DNA of 64,000 nt from Stenopsyche tienmushanensis. Taxonomy: Eukaryota > Arthropoda > Insecta > Trichoptera > Stenopsychidae. The notes below the pieces were generated by a model. It had not been told where the DNA came from and searched no databases. It saw only the letters and a list, made by a program, of their open reading frames with translations. The stretch lies in the NCBI GenBank assembly GCA_008973525.1, contig WACJ01000045.1:806001-870000 (forward strand), in the 5' to 3' direction. Below, piece after piece: positions 1 through 11,647 of the stretch (positions are counted from its first letter, which is position 1; each line of letters begins with the position of its first letter). Both the position numbers and the translations under genes were made by a program.

Positions 1-135
1 TGTTCATCTGCAGTAGTATTTTATCGAGTGAATGAAATCATAAACGTGTTCTGTCGTTCATCGCAGCCGACTCGTGGGGCGGGACCATTATCACGGATTG
101 CACCGTGATCGATCCCGATCGATCACACATCGCGC
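1..135. repeat. Family W, LTR-like fragment cut by the window edge
   Basis: This piece resembles 61080-61205: both carry AAATCATAA, a CGTCGTTCA-like block, GCAGCCGA, CGGGACCATT and a CGATCGATC region in the same order. The downstream copy follows an AATAAA signal, so I infer an LTR-retrotransposon end plus leader. No coding sequence is visible. Confidence 0.45.
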
Positions 136-1763
136 TTAGGTGATCTTAACTCCCGAAATTAAATGAATAAAATCCAAGCATTTAGATTCAACCAAGGTTA
201 TGTTTGAAAAACGATAATTTTGAATATAATAATAATTTTTTTAAATTTATTTATATCTTATTTAAGTGATAACTTAATAATTTTAAGCTTTAATAATTAA
301 AGTTTGACTATTTTAAAAAAACTTAATTTTGCTACTAAAGACGTATTTTTCATTTAAATACACAGTCCCCTGATATAGACAACAGATTTTTCAGAAAATG
401 TCCAATATTTCCAAAATCAATATATACAGACATTCAGGTATAAACTGGTTTCAATTAGTAAAAACGCTCTATAACTAAATACGGGCTTTTTACTGTAACA
501 TATACGCCATCATGATCAATGATACGACATGTGTATCACGCTTCTTGTAATTGTCCGATGACACAACCCATGCATCATTTTATTTTTAGACTTCGAAGAG
601 TTCTTACAATCTCGTTATATCAACTGCATAACAATCAAATTAATCGATATTCAAACTGTTAACTTTGAATGTGGCACAAATCTAATGTTATGGCCTTTCT
701 CGTATTAAAATGTGGGACGATACAAGACGAAAATTTTAATTGATTATATAGGAATGATTTTGCTCAAGTTGTGTTGTGTATATTGAAATGAATACACGAT
801 GGCTGTATATTGGGGATGTACTTCAACACCCCCTAATATGGATGAATATATGTAAGCCAAGGACTTGCTGTCAGGTGCCAGATGCTAATAGTATAAGTTA
901 TCCTGGCATAAACCACGCCTCAACATGATATAATTTACAATCTTCATTTTGAGCTTAATTTCTTCCGCAAAAACGTCATGCTACGTGAGTAAACTATGTT
1001 TTAAATTAGTGGTTGTGTTAAAAATTATATTTAAAAAGTAGTATCTGATAATGCTCCTGATGATAAGCCACGTTTTTCGCCATCGGAAGACCTGTAGAGT
1101 CCTCGAAGGTCCTCTACAGCAGCTCATTATCTCACAAAAACGACTTATGAATGCGAAGGCCTTTTGCCAAGCTAATTTAATATGTTTTTTCTATTTTGTC
1201 GCGTTGTTTAAATTAAAACAAACAAAATCAATCCTTGAGATGATTTGTTTTAAATCCCATGGCAATAAATAAATAAATATTATCTCGGAGGTTTAAGCTC
1301 CGTTTGTTATTCAAGCATTTGTCATGCAAATGGCAAAAAGAAGAACGTCATTTAGCAGTGCGAGTGTTAAATATATCCGAATCGCTTCCACAGGTCAGGT
1401 CATTTGCAAAGGAAATGAGGCCAGCTCATCTTTGTATGCTAATTTCAAGAATCACTGGCTTCTGTGATATTATTTAAATAGGTGTAGCTAAAAAATACAC
1501 ACAAAGGACAGCTCGTCATAATGCTAGGCGAAACGAAATTTAATATCCGTGCCTCCTAAGCGCACAGATTAAAAGATGAAAATAGCGAAGAAGCATGAAG
1601 TCCGCCATGAAATTAAATAGCACCGAATGAATCGGTTTGCCGCTTTGCGAGCCGTGTAATTGAAAATTGATTCGGGAAAGCCGGAAAAATGAGCGGAATA
1701 TGCAATTTAAACGGGCATTTTTCGTGGAAAAATACATTGTTGCACTATAGAAACGTTGATTTT
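136..1763. other. Unassigned AT-rich stretch
   Basis: No terminal repeats, known domain or family match inside the window was seen. One 73-codon open frame (1051-1272) has no recognisable motif and is probably chance. Confidence 0.5.
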
Positions 1764-1855
1764 TAACCCTCCTATAGCGTCCACTTCGATTGCGGCATCT
1801 TCTACGTAGACAACTGAGTAAAATACGCAAGGCCAATGCATCATCCCGCGTGTTA
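1764..1855 (+). mobile_element. Family P, one end only
   Basis: Starts with AACCCTCCTATAGCGTCC and continues with the family block TGCGGCATC...GTAAAATACGCAAGGCCAATG, which matches the copy at 26106-26190. The outer CAGTC is mutated and the second end is missing. P copies elsewhere are flanked by TA, so I place the family near the pogo/Tigger side of Tc1/mariner by inference. Confidence 0.5.
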
Positions 1856-2284
1856 AACACTTGGTTAACAAGTTAAACACGTACAAAGTTCGTTTGGATG
1901 CCTAACTAATAACCACCTAATTAAGCATTAACCATCGCGAATAACTATTTCCATATTAAATACTTTAAACGACAAAAGCATAAAATATTCCGAACCAATT
2001 TAGTTACTTATCGGCGAAAGTCTATTGAAATTAATTGAGAGTGTTTTGATTAAATTCTCATTTGCGAATTCCGAACAGTTCATATGATACGCCCTAATAA
2101 TACAGCTATTTATTCCATTTATGGCATTTAGTTGATGTGGAATAATAGGTGGAATAATTCCAGATCTTGACTCCGAATACCACATTTGATAAAAAAAAAC
2201 AAGGAAACCACAACAAATATAATTTTACAATGTTATTTTGAACAAAGGCGAAAATGTTTCATCGCTTTTTACAGAATTATAAAT
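1856..2284. other. Unassigned, with a short family E tail
   Basis: Mostly unrecognised. Positions 2064-2093 (TTGCGAATTCCGAAC, then CATATGATACGCCC) match the 3' tail of the E copy at 22182-22215, so a truncated E end lies here. Confidence 0.4.
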
Positions 2285-2665
2285 TAACCCTCTGATGTTG
2301 CTGGACGAATGGACGGGGAATACACGGGCGTCGAATAGAAAGACTCTTTTATCTAAATAACTATTTATTCCACACGAGAGAGAGATCTGGCTGCAGGAAG
2401 GACGTCTTCCCGCAGCCAAGGCTAATCCGACGACTCTCCCGACTCCCGCCTCCTGTGCGTCACTATCCAACCAGCAACGGTGCATGCACAAGAAGCGATC
2501 GGTCGATATGCAAATGCAATGTCTCCGTAGGGCCTACAAGAGATGGCGCTGTTAAAATAACACATTGCATCTGAAGAGAGATGGAAGATATCGCTGTTAA
2601 TCTGGATAATTAAATGTGCTCAGACTAACAGCGCTATTGCGTGGAGATATTAAATCAAAACTTGT
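2285..2665 (-). mobile_element. Family A LTR-like repeat
   Basis: Read on the minus strand it runs from AGCGCTGTTAGTCTGAGCA, through AACAGCGCCATCTCTTG, a GC-rich centre and GTGGAATAAATAG (poly-A signal), to TCGTCCAGCAACA. The order and the CA end fit an LTR. It matches copies at 29397-29835, 33605-33905 and 60236-60590. No flanking coding domain or clear 5-bp target duplication was found, so solo LTR is the best reading. Confidence 0.55.
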
Positions 2666-2762
2666 TATATTGAGCATGTTGTTAAATCAACATCTATTAA
2701 ACTTATTGTGAATTATTTAGCAGTATATGAAAAATTATCATGGATGGTTATTGTCCATCCAT

Positions 2763-3505
2763 ATCTCGCCAAAAATCTAGACACTTGGAAACAGTGGCGT
2801 AAGTACTAATTGTATATATATATACTTCAAATTGCTATATTAATTTTTCCTTTCCGGTGATGTATTTACTACACCTCGACTCTAATAATGGGAATATTTA
2901 TATAAAATATAATAGTTACGGGGTTCAGATTTTTCATATTCCTCCGTAATATAATTACTAATCACACCAAAGTATTATAGCATATAAGTATTCATCTGCA
3001 GCGACGGAAATAAATAATTTGTCGGAAAATCGGGAATTTTGCGAGTTTTAGTCCGTGTCTCAGCAGAAAGGAATTTTATCAGTCAAATTGATGGTGTTAT
3101 ACGAAAATGGGGGCTCACGCGGTCATCTACTCGAACTAGCATTTAAATATCTGATGAAGATACCTCCAATGAGTGTGGATGCTGAGTGTGCATTTTCAAC
3201 AGCAAGTTTTCTGGCTTCCAAAATCAGATCCAAAATGTCGAAACAATCGATGCTTTAATATTACTTCGGGCATATTTTCAAAATAATATTTGAATTTTTT
3301 ATTGTTTTATTTATCTTGTTTTGAATTGTATTTTTATCTTTTCTTAATAAATAAAATTCTTTCGCATTCAAGTTATTTTTTATATTAAACAAATGGACTT
3401 ATTAGTAATTTTTGATCAAATTTATCAATGTAATTTCTTAAACTATTGAAAATCCCAATTCCGAAATCCCAGGATCGAAATTTGGGCTTGGGATTGGATT
3501 TCTTA
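2763..3505 (+). pseudogene. Family B hAT transposon remnant with transposase dimerisation domain
   Basis: The frame at 3055-3258 contains AFKYLMKIPPMSVDAECAF and then SKIRSKMSK, the C-terminal dimerisation (hATC) pattern in which a Ser/Ala-x-x-Ala-Glu-x-x-Phe-Ser core precedes the final helix. One base later the frame shifts, and DALILLRAYFQNNI-stop continues to 3293, so the original C-terminus is readable through a single frameshift. The 3' terminal repeat (GGGATTGGATTTCTTA) ends at 3505. The left terminal repeat and everything upstream of the dimerisation domain are missing. Flanking non-coding sequence matches the deletion derivative at 23881-24605, which lacks exactly this coding part. 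Confidence 0.75.
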
Positions 3506-3574
3506 GTTATATTCCACTTTTAACACCAATTAGGAGCGGGAGCACTCGCACGTGTTTTCGGGCTGTTATGTAGT

Positions 3575-3704
3575 CAGGTGGATAGGATGGAGGTGGATGG
3601 GTGTCCAATAGAAAGTCTTTCGTCTTACATAACTTTTTAATTAATCATGAGAGAGAAAGATATGGCTGCGGGAAGGACGTCCTCCCGCAACCAAGGCTAT
3701 CCGA
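3575..3704 (-). mobile_element. Family A, truncated LTR-like end
   Basis: Matches the 3' half of A on the minus strand: GGATGGGTGTCCAATAGAAAG, then GGCTGCGGGAAGGACGTCC and CCAAGGCTATCCGACCAC. It lies 70 bp after the hAT 3' end. The 5' half of A is missing. Confidence 0.5.
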
Positions 3705-4737
3705 CCACACTAACATGTAGATGTCTTACATATAACTTGTTTTATTTGTATTTAAAAATTGAGTGTCATTGTTGAAATGCCACGGATCATAAAAGCTTCT
3801 TTAGGCATTTTTTAAAATCTAATTAATATGAAAACCATATATGCATGCACTTAATAGGAAAGCCTTAGAAAAGTGGGACATTGTATGCGGATTAAAAACT
3901 CATTACAACATGAATATTTTTAAGAAGCCATTGATGAGCTGCGCGTTCAAAGACATTACAATAATAAAGATCGATATAATAGAAAATAATACACAAGGAT
4001 CGTAACGATTGTAAAAATGTGGCGCGCTACCCGGTATGACCGTGGCCCAATTTTTGTGCCCAGGGCTGGCCTAAACCTGGGATGTGACCCAAATCTCTCC
4101 GTGTCCTATGACCTTTTGGGAAAAGCAGGAAAGTTTGACGGCATAACTTTTATTCATATAAACAACAATTTCAACGCCTACAAAATAAGAAGGATTACCT
4201 TATTTTGACATGAGGCTACAATGGTTTTATCTCCGGAAAAAAAATTGTACAACATTTTCCCTCAATTATCATCCTATTGCATTAATAATTAAAAAAATAA
4301 TATAATTGTCAAATATTATACAGAGCTAATGTATTAATCTTCAAGCTTTTATTGGAGAAATAAATTTCGAGTGTGTTTCAAAGAAAATATTCGCACACTT
4401 CGGCAAATTCAACCTTTGTATAACCTTACGTAAAATATCAATGGTCCAAGATTTGAAACGTACCACAATTTATATGTTTTTCAAGACATTAAACATGGAA
4501 ACGAGCTCAACAAAAAGCAGCGATTTTTTGTAAGAAAAGTGGCGAATACGATATTTTCGGGGACATGAAAGGGCGAACAATGCGTGAAAAGAAACAGCCA
4601 ATGCGGGAATAATGTATCGATAAAGTGGATTGTATTGCATCTCTGCTTCATAACATCGTGTTGAAATTCAAGACACCATTTTCCGATTTTCCAGCCATGT
4701 AACGTTTTATGCTCAACATTTCAAATGTATGTATATG
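3705..4737. other. Unassigned AT-rich stretch
   Basis: Nothing recognised on either strand. The 63-codon frame at 4017-4208 shows no domain. Confidence 0.5.
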
Positions 4738-5234
4738 CGAGGGTCATCTTGAAAGTAAGGTTACAAGAGCTCTTGATTGAGGTCGAGGGATTTTTTTTGT
4801 TTCGAGGTTGACACACATGACGTGCAGGGGGTTCTTAACGGTCAATTTGATTGGTCTTGCGTATTTGTCGGCCATTTTGTTTAGTCACAGTAAATTCTTC
4901 CGATGGAAAGGTCATCGCGCGCTCCCGCCAACTGTCATCCGTGATACACGTGGTCATCCATTTATCGTGCACGGAAAATACAAAGCTAGATCTGTTTAGC
5001 TCTTCAATTTTTTAAGTGTAAAGAGTGAAGAAGAGATATAAATATGAAGAGTGATTGAAATCTTTCAAAGTAAAAAGGACAAGTTTTTAATAACAAGTGC
5101 AGCAAATTGTTTTATATTTCCAAGAAACTCAAATGGTATCAGAACTGAAAAACAGTGGAAGCTCAGCTCATGGAACAATATCAATGCAGAGGTACCAATA
5201 TAAATATTTTTTGCTTTTTAGACAATTGGCAGAT

Positions 5235-6165
5235 CGACAGATAGCGGCTTACCAGTTTATAGGGTCTTCTGAACATACCCTATTAACGGCGCTGCTGTGG
5301 GGTGTGTTCTGGGTTTCCCCAGACTAGCCACAAAGAGTTGTCTTCCACGGATCTTTTAGTCCCACGAAAAAAACCAGCTTCTGACCACATGCAAACAAGT
5401 TGCGTTGGAGGAGGAAAGACGTAGGTTATGCTAGAATTCAAGGGATGCTATCAAGCGGGATCACGAGTCTAACATCAGTTTGAAGGAGGCTGTAAAAGAT
5501 GACGAATTGCAGAGACTACCCCTTCCCCATGATGGTATCAGTTCGGTCATTTGTGGTATTTAGGCGGTGGAAACAAGTCGCCATTCGACCAGCCTAAATC
5601 CGTTCTTCCCTGTATGCACTAGCCTATTGAAGATAGTGCTGATGCTGTTGCAATTATTGACCGATCGCTTCTTGCGTGTGCACCGTTGTCGGTTGGGTGG
5701 TGACGCGCAGGAGGCAGGAGTCGTGGTGAATCATCGTTTGACCTTGTTTACGGGAGGACGTCCTTCTCACAGCCAGATCTCTCACTCTCGTGCTGAATAA
5801 AATGTTACCTAGAGAAGAGAGTATTTTTGTCCGACCCCCGTCCATCCTCATCCAACCGTCCAACTACACATGATCCGAAAGAAGAACGGACCCGTGCGTT
5901 AGCGCGGCCATCCCGACAATGTAGCAATGTCTTTGCACACAGGCTTTACCAACTTCTGTGATCAGGAGTTCCACACAATTTTTTTATGGGTATGCAGCAC
6001 AGGATGACCTACGTTCCCCAACTCATGTTAGCTGGGCTATCCCAGCAGTGTTTGATGAGAAAGCCGACGAGACTGATTTCGCGCATCTCTACTCCATATC
6101 ATTACCCCAGAGGTTCAACCGTTGCCCACGGCATAGGGCTCCCCTGGGGGTTTATAGTTAGAAGA
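5235..6165 (+). repeat. Family C repeat nested in Ma3
   Basis: Starts near GACAGATAGCGGCTTA and passes GGCGCTGCTGTGGGG, CCCCAGACTAGCCAC, AAACCAGCTTCTGACC, TATGCAGCACAGG, TTAGCTGGGCTATCC, CATTACCCCAGAGG and CCCCTGGGGGTTTA. The same order occurs at 14677-15285 and 39596-40055, and on the minus strand at 57060-57720 and 63205-63765. It is itself interrupted by an A copy at about 5650-5935. No coding domain was recognised, so the class is unknown. Confidence 0.6.
5650..5935 (+). mobile_element. Family A LTR-like repeat nested in C
   Basis: Contains GATCGCTTCTTGCGTGTGC, GACGCGCAGGAGGCAGGAG, the poly-A signal in GCTGAATAAAATG, and the end CCAACTACA followed by TGATCCGAAAGAAGAACGG. That last block also follows the A copy at 29397-29475 (minus strand), so it is probably the start of the internal region. 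The C sequence resumes at TTTACCAACTTC. TTGCA occurs on both sides (5647-5651 and 5932 region) and could be a 5-bp target duplication, but the outer A boundary is unsure. Confidence 0.5.
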
Positions 6166-6960
6166 ATGAGCAAATACAACGAAAATAAAGTAAGACCTAT
6201 TTTTATAACGTTTACTACCTACGCCAGAAAAATAAACCTATTGAAGAATAAAAAAACGTATGAAATCCAAAACTGTATATCTTAAAGAAGACTTCCCACT
6301 TTTTAAACCAAAGAGAATACTAATATAAAAAGGAGAAAGAAGCAGGAAAGAGTCTGCGAACCATCTAGAAGGAAGAGTCCAGAAACGTATGACGAAGGAA
6401 AAAAGGGCAGCAGAAATAAAAAAAGAGAAAATCCACTTAAGGATGTAACTCCAAAATGCCAGAACACGTCACACCCACAAAGACATTTGATGGCGAGAAG
6501 AAGGCAAGAAGTTTATGGAAGTGATATGATGAGTCGATAACATGTCACGAAATGAATTAGGTTGTTCAGAGAAGGTCGTATTGATACTCACGACGAAGCA
6601 AGGAGTGGAAGACCATCAGTCATTTCTGATGCAACTTGTGCAAAAAATTGAAGAATAAGTGCGAAATAACCACTGTGTGGCGCTTGAAGATCTTCCACGA
6701 AGAATTTCCTGACATTTATCGATGTAACCATCGATGATATTGTATAGGAAAAACTTGGTTGCAAGAAGTTGTATGCGAAATAGGTACCCAGAATGGAAAT
6801 TTTGGATCAGTTTTACACAGGAGGAAGAAGCCTTTCTTGACTCTCCTGACTATAAAAATAGTTGAATATATTTGTGAAGTATCCTGTCAATTTTAATTAA
6901 ATACAAGCATTTTTACGATCCTATATAAATGCTGTAGCCTTACTTTCTGGATGACCCTCG

Positions 6961-8049
6961 TATGCTCGTATCGCCTGAAGAGGAAACGACCTGCGTCGTT
7001 GAAATGAATGTCTCGCCTTCTTCCTTCTTACTATCGCCAATCTACCCGATTAACCCAATTGCATTTCTAATAGTACTTTCACATACTATTGAAGTGGATG
7101 TTGCTTTATGGGGTACTAAGGTTACTGTCTATACGACTGCTCTATGTGTATCGCGAATCAGACCAATGAGCATAAAATCTGGCTATGATATTTATAGTGT
7201 TTGAATAGCTTTATTCATATTTTATCACTTTTCAATCAAAGCTATGGAAATGAGGTCAGCAAATTAAATATGTAAATAATTTCACTTGATGTGTTTATTT
7301 CGTATGTGCTTGGCATTTTGCCGTTTGCAAATTTGTTTAGTTGATGTATCCCTATTTATCTTACGACTGAATTCATTCTCATCCTTAGGACAAATCTTTA
7401 ATTCGAAAATATACGCTTAAAAAATAGTTTTCAATCTATTTTAACAAAATAAAGAACTTATGATTGTTTCTTATATGAATTAGAACTAGATTTAGTTTAT
7501 AAATCTTAGCCTATCGATTTTTCAATGTAACAGATAATACTTAAACTACTAAAATTCAAGGATTTATACCAGAAATTATTATCTAAAGTATTTAATGGAA
7601 GAAGAATAGAAAAAAAAACATATTGTATAAAGTAACACCTATTTTTGTACACAGGATGAACTTTGATATTTGCGGAGTTTTCCAGGAAAACAACCCCTAC
7701 AAATTTCCAGCGAAATGTTTGCATTTTATTTTTATGTTTGAAATCTTAGCACTATATACAGTTTGTTAGATTATTCAGCTCTTTCCAGCGGCTTTTTATT
7801 AATAAAATTATTATACACGAGGGATTCAAATATAACCCGGAATTTTTCTGTACAAATTTATTAATAGTTCTCTTTATTAGAAAAAAAATTCATCGGATGG
7901 GCATTTTTGATAATTAATACTCAAACAATTAAAATATGTGCTAAATATAAATATATAAATTCACCCTTGTTATACAACCCATCGAAACAACATGCTGAAA
8001 AATCGATGTCTTAACAAGTGAAATATAGGCGTACACAAATCTAGCTTAT
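6961..8049. other. Unassigned AT-rich stretch
   Basis: No family or domain recognised. ACGAGGGATTCAAATATAACC near 7815 has the look of a mariner terminal repeat but has no partner, so I do not call an element. Confidence 0.45.
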
Positions 8050-8729
8050 TTTTATGCTAATGTAGCGTGGAGACATACGTAAATTATTAAATATAGAGTG
8101 CATGCGGCGAAATCCATGGGATTCCGCCGTTGCCAGTCCATATGGTCAAAAGTATCGCTATAAGGGCTGGAGCGACGCCTCTCCGTGTAGATAAGAACGC
8201 TGGCATCGGGTTTAGAGATAAGGAAGGGTGCTGGCTTCAATTGCCAGGTAGAAATGAGACACTCTTCTGCCAAATCATGAAGTTTTTAGTTAGTTGATTC
8301 CTAGTCCTTGCCCGACCAACATCTCTTCGGGGACTTGGTCTGTAGAAGCCTCCTCGTACACGTCGCCTGATTGTTCATAGTATACGCCATTATCATCCAC
8401 GACTGTTGCGCTCCGTATTTTGAATAAATACATGCGTTGAGCCAACATATTGTGTATCCATTATATATCCCTGCGGAGCTCCTGTTCCTGGAATCCCGTC
8501 ACCGAACGAGTTACAGAATCCTGACCGTCGTTGATCAGCGCCAGAACGACATTCGGAGCCACCCATTACATCTCCGTACTGTGGTCGCTTTTCGAAGCGA
8601 TCCCTCGCGGTTTTGAGCGTCTCTCCGGTGCGGATCTCGCGTCTGAATAACGCGATAACATAATCGCAGCGACGTAGATAACGGACCGCCTTGTGTCAGC
8701 GAGGGGTCTACGTTACACTAATAAATAGA
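8050..8729. other. GC-richer block of uncertain origin next to an RT fragment
   Basis: GC content is visibly higher than in the neighbours. On the minus strand a frame of about 100 codons without a start runs from about 8700 to 8390. It contains VRYLRRCDYVIALFRRE and ends NTERNSRG-stop. I do not recognise it. CACCGAACGAGTTA at 8500 weakly resembles family W. It may be the rest of the degraded retroelement that gives the RT motif just upstream on the minus strand. Confidence 0.3.
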
Positions 8730-8835
8730 TTTTTGATAAAATAAGCGCATCATGCCGAACAGTAGCAAAGGCTTTTTCAATGTCTAAGAACACAACATCG
8801 GACGCATTTTTTTATGTTCTGTTTTCAAAATTATT
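8730..8835 (-). pseudogene. LINE reverse transcriptase fragment (motif A)
   Basis: On the minus strand the frame reads SDVVFLDIEKAFATVRHDAL. This fits RT motif A of non-LTR retrotransposons, in which the first catalytic Asp lies in hydrophobic-x-D-x-x-K-A-F-D. Here the Asp of FLDIEKAF is kept, and the usual second Asp of KAFD is Ala. Only about 33 residues are readable and no YADD box follows, so it is a relic. A different LINE shows the same motif at 61590-61645. Confidence 0.6.
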
Positions 8836-10537
8836 TTTGTGCATCGATTAACAATCCATCAATTGAAATTGGTTGTCATTGGCCAAATAAAAGGCGTTAA
8901 AAAGTCATTTTTTATAATAAAAGCAATAATATATGAACTTACAATACAATAAAAACGCTCGATTTTTAAATATAAATATAACATATTGTGTGTAAGATAT
9001 CTATTTATTGTTTTGTTTTATTTGAAATCATATTCAATGGCATTAAATATGGAATATAATGTCGTTCAAATGTCCGCCGCGGTTTTGTTTGGTGGCACGT
9101 ATTCGGGAGACTAATTTTCAATGACGCGTAAATCTGATTGAGTTTGCTGAATGACGTCAATTTATACGCAGAAACCGTGCAGAATATCCATCGTGGCATG
9201 CACTGTGTATATCAATATTTATCATCAAATTTAGGGCAAAAAATTGCCTATCATCAATCCGTAGCGCTCGATGATTCCGTCAGACCAAAATCCGCACCAA
9301 ATGTTTAATAATAAAAATCAATTATTTGTACACATTATTCAATGCTATAATCTTTTATAATAATTTGCCATATATTAATAAATAATTTGCAATAAATTTG
9401 AGAAATATTGCTTAAATAAAATGGCCGCTATAACCGAACAAATTTAGAGCGTTGCTATTGAAATGTGAATAGATCGTTGATGCTGTAAGGGTTGAAGCAT
9501 ATTTTTATTATAATTTACAGGCATACTTTCAGCAGATCAAGGTCACGAAGCAAGGTTTCTCACTTAAGCGGAGAGCGAATGTCCAAAGGTAGGCTAACTA
9601 ATTTTTAATTGAGACTGTCAAGGGTGTAGTATTAATGGTAATGTAGATGCGGAAGGGTACAAAATAACGGCTTAAACTGGAGCATAATAGTTACATTAGC
9701 TAGCCGTGGGGGTAGTTCCAGTGGCGCCGCAAGGTGAGCAAACAGAACAGGATAAAAGTGAGGGTGAATCGAGAGTGATTATTTAACGGTGTATCCACCC
9801 ACATTCCCGCCCCCACTCTATCCGCCCCCACGGTTGACTTACTACCTACTAGCTTATCTCTCACACTCTCCTTAATTGTTTAATGTCTTCATTAACCCAT
9901 ATGCGCGATACCACCCTTTATCTATAGCCAAAGCGTATCCTTTACAGCGGCAGTGCATCCCTTCGGCCGAACTCTTGTGTTTACTATTAGAGGTATTGAT
10001 CCACAAGCCCCTCCAATCTGCCTTTTAAAGTGGGTTAACACTTTTCAATTATGGAATATTTCCAAAGGAATGCATTTACATTTAACCCTAATCTGAACAC
10101 CCCTAGACTAAAAGCAAAAAAACAGACAGTTTTACCATAAACATCTTTAATAGATTCAGTTGACCATTGAGATTCAGGAACACCAGTCGTTTATTTGATC
10201 GTTTGAATTTGTTTAAGGCATTTAAATACAGAAATAGGACACATAGATCTTGTACAATGCGACTATTTAATAGAGGAGAAAAGATTGGAATTTGAATAAA
10301 CCGAAAAATTAATGTTCAGCGAAGGTGAATTATGCCATTTGTATAAATAATTCTGAATTAATGCAAATAACTTGAGACGTGGCTGTGATGGCGGCGTCTT
10401 TCGTTGGTTATCCTTGACGGAATGTGTTTTTCAGGGTTTGATGTAGAAAAAAATAAACATGTCATATTAAAACGAGCATGTTTATCAAGGTAATGAATAG
10501 AATTATAAATTGCGTAAAATTTATACGGGCTGTTAAA
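8836..10537. other. Unassigned AT-rich stretch
   Basis: No repeat partner or domain recognised. Around 9700-9830 there are CCGTGGGGGTAG and CCGCCCCCACGG blocks in inverse orientation about 115 bp apart. No element could be built from them. Confidence 0.45.
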
Positions 10538-10652
10538 CGTCAATTCGCTATAGCATCGAGAAACAAAACGCTATAGAAGTTAGACAGCCATATAAAGCTT
10601 GGATGTGTTTAAAAGACGCCGCAAACAAAATAGACGCTATAGGTTTTATCGA
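10538..10652 (+). mobile_element. Family P, degraded copy
   Basis: Carries CGCTATAGCATCGAG, AACAAAACGCTATAGAAG and, at the right, GACGCCGCAAACAAAATAG with GACGCTATAGG, which are the P inner blocks in order. The outer CAGTCAACCC ends are degenerate. Confidence 0.5.
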
Positions 10653-10670
10653 TTTGAATGATGATTATAT

Positions 10671-10878
10671 TTAACTCCTCTATAACGTCGAGTTAAGGTT
10701 CACGCCATAGAAACGAAACGCTATAGAAAGTTAGGTACTCATACAAAATGTGTGCGCGTTTAGTTAGTTGCAAGTTAACAAATGTGAGTGACTAACATGC
10801 GCGAGGACTGATGTATTTTAATCGTTGCTTACGTAAAATACGCCGCAAAAGAAGTGGACGCTATAGGAGGGTTGACTG
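10671..10878 (+). mobile_element. Family P, 208-bp copy
   Basis: The left end AACTCCTCTATAACGTCG is decayed. The right end GACGCTATAGGAGGGTTGACTG is intact and is followed by TA. The interior has the family blocks CATAGAAACGAAACGCTATAG and GCCGCAAAAGAAGTGGACG. Non-coding. Confidence 0.6.
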
Positions 10879-10880
10879 TA

Positions 10881-11339
10881 TTTAACAAAATTAATACATC
10901 AAAGATCGAAAATTTTCTTACGAAAATATCTAACATCTTTACACAAACTTGTTTTATATTATATTTATATTTATATGAATACATTTACTTGATTTTATAC
11001 AAGACAAGCAATCAAAAGCAATCAAATATGTCTTTCTATTTTGCCACATGAGCAAATCGCACGTAGGCGATCTCTAAGAGATTTTCTCAGAGATGGGGTG
11101 ATTTATTAATTAATTAATATTTCTGTTGCTGTACACATGCGATAATATTAAAATAAAATCATATATTGGATTAATATACCGTATTAAAGGAAAGCATCTT
11201 TAATTTTGAGACCTGCCAATTAGAATAATCTATTAGACAATTGAATTATAAATATATTTCAATAACAAATCGTTTTGATTGCCAAACTTATTCCTACGCA
11301 GCTCCAGGGATTTATTTTACTGCTGATAAAATAAAATGC
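10881..11339. other. Unassigned AT-rich stretch
   Basis: Nothing recognised. Confidence 0.5.
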
Positions 11340-11600
11340 TTCTTAAACTGTCGATTAGTAACCGCGCATATATGCGATCGGACTCAAGTGATACAATAGA
11401 GCATTCTCGCACGTCGAGTGCAGAGATTAGTGAATCGAAGACAGAGACGGATGTCTTGCGTCTCATCATATAATCGTACATCAGTGGCATGGTCGTGCTG
11501 TAAAGGTACCACTACACGTCTAAAAAAATTCAAATATGGCGATCCATAGCTCTTTATTTTCAATGCCGTGCTTTTCTTTCTAATTATCACATTAAAGAGT
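11340..11600 (+). repeat. Family E, 5' part
   Basis: Begins with ATTAGTAACCGCGCATATATGCG (positions 11354-11376), followed by AAGACAGAGACGGATGTCTTG, GTCGTGCTGTAAAGGTACC and CGATCCATAGCTC. The same order recurs at 16540, 20500, 44375 and 46790. The 3' half of E is absent here. The class is unknown and there is no coding content. Confidence 0.6.
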
Positions 11601-11647
11601 CATTCTCCGTATCTGGAAATCTTCTTAGAATCGTGATAAATAGAAGA

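Larger units (their letters stand above)
4738..6960 (+). mobile_element. Ma3 mariner element broken by nested insertions
   Basis: Terminal repeats are CGAGGGTCATC at 4738 and its inverse GATGACCCTCG ending at 6960. Both continue into AGAAAGTAAGG-type sequence (left AAAGTAAGGTTACA). A TA follows on the right; the left flank is TG. Ma3 coding traces occur at two places. Near 4860-4980 the DNA matches the N-terminal region at 35205-35265. At 6505-6640 the frame reads VYGSDMMSR-stop-HVT and then DEARSGRPSVISD, the second helix-turn-helix and GRP linker of mariner transposases. The 1.5 kb between is foreign (families C and A). Multiple stops make it dead. Catalytic aspartates are not visible, so most of the catalytic domain was already lost. 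Confidence 0.7.

Noticed and set aside
7810..7870. Mariner-like terminal repeat ACGAGGGATTCAAATATAACC
   Set aside because: No partner end and no transposase sequence within 2 kb.
9700..9830. CCGTGGGGGTAG and CCGCCCCCACGG as inverted ends of an element
   Set aside because: Match is about 10 bp only, with no target duplication and no second copy.
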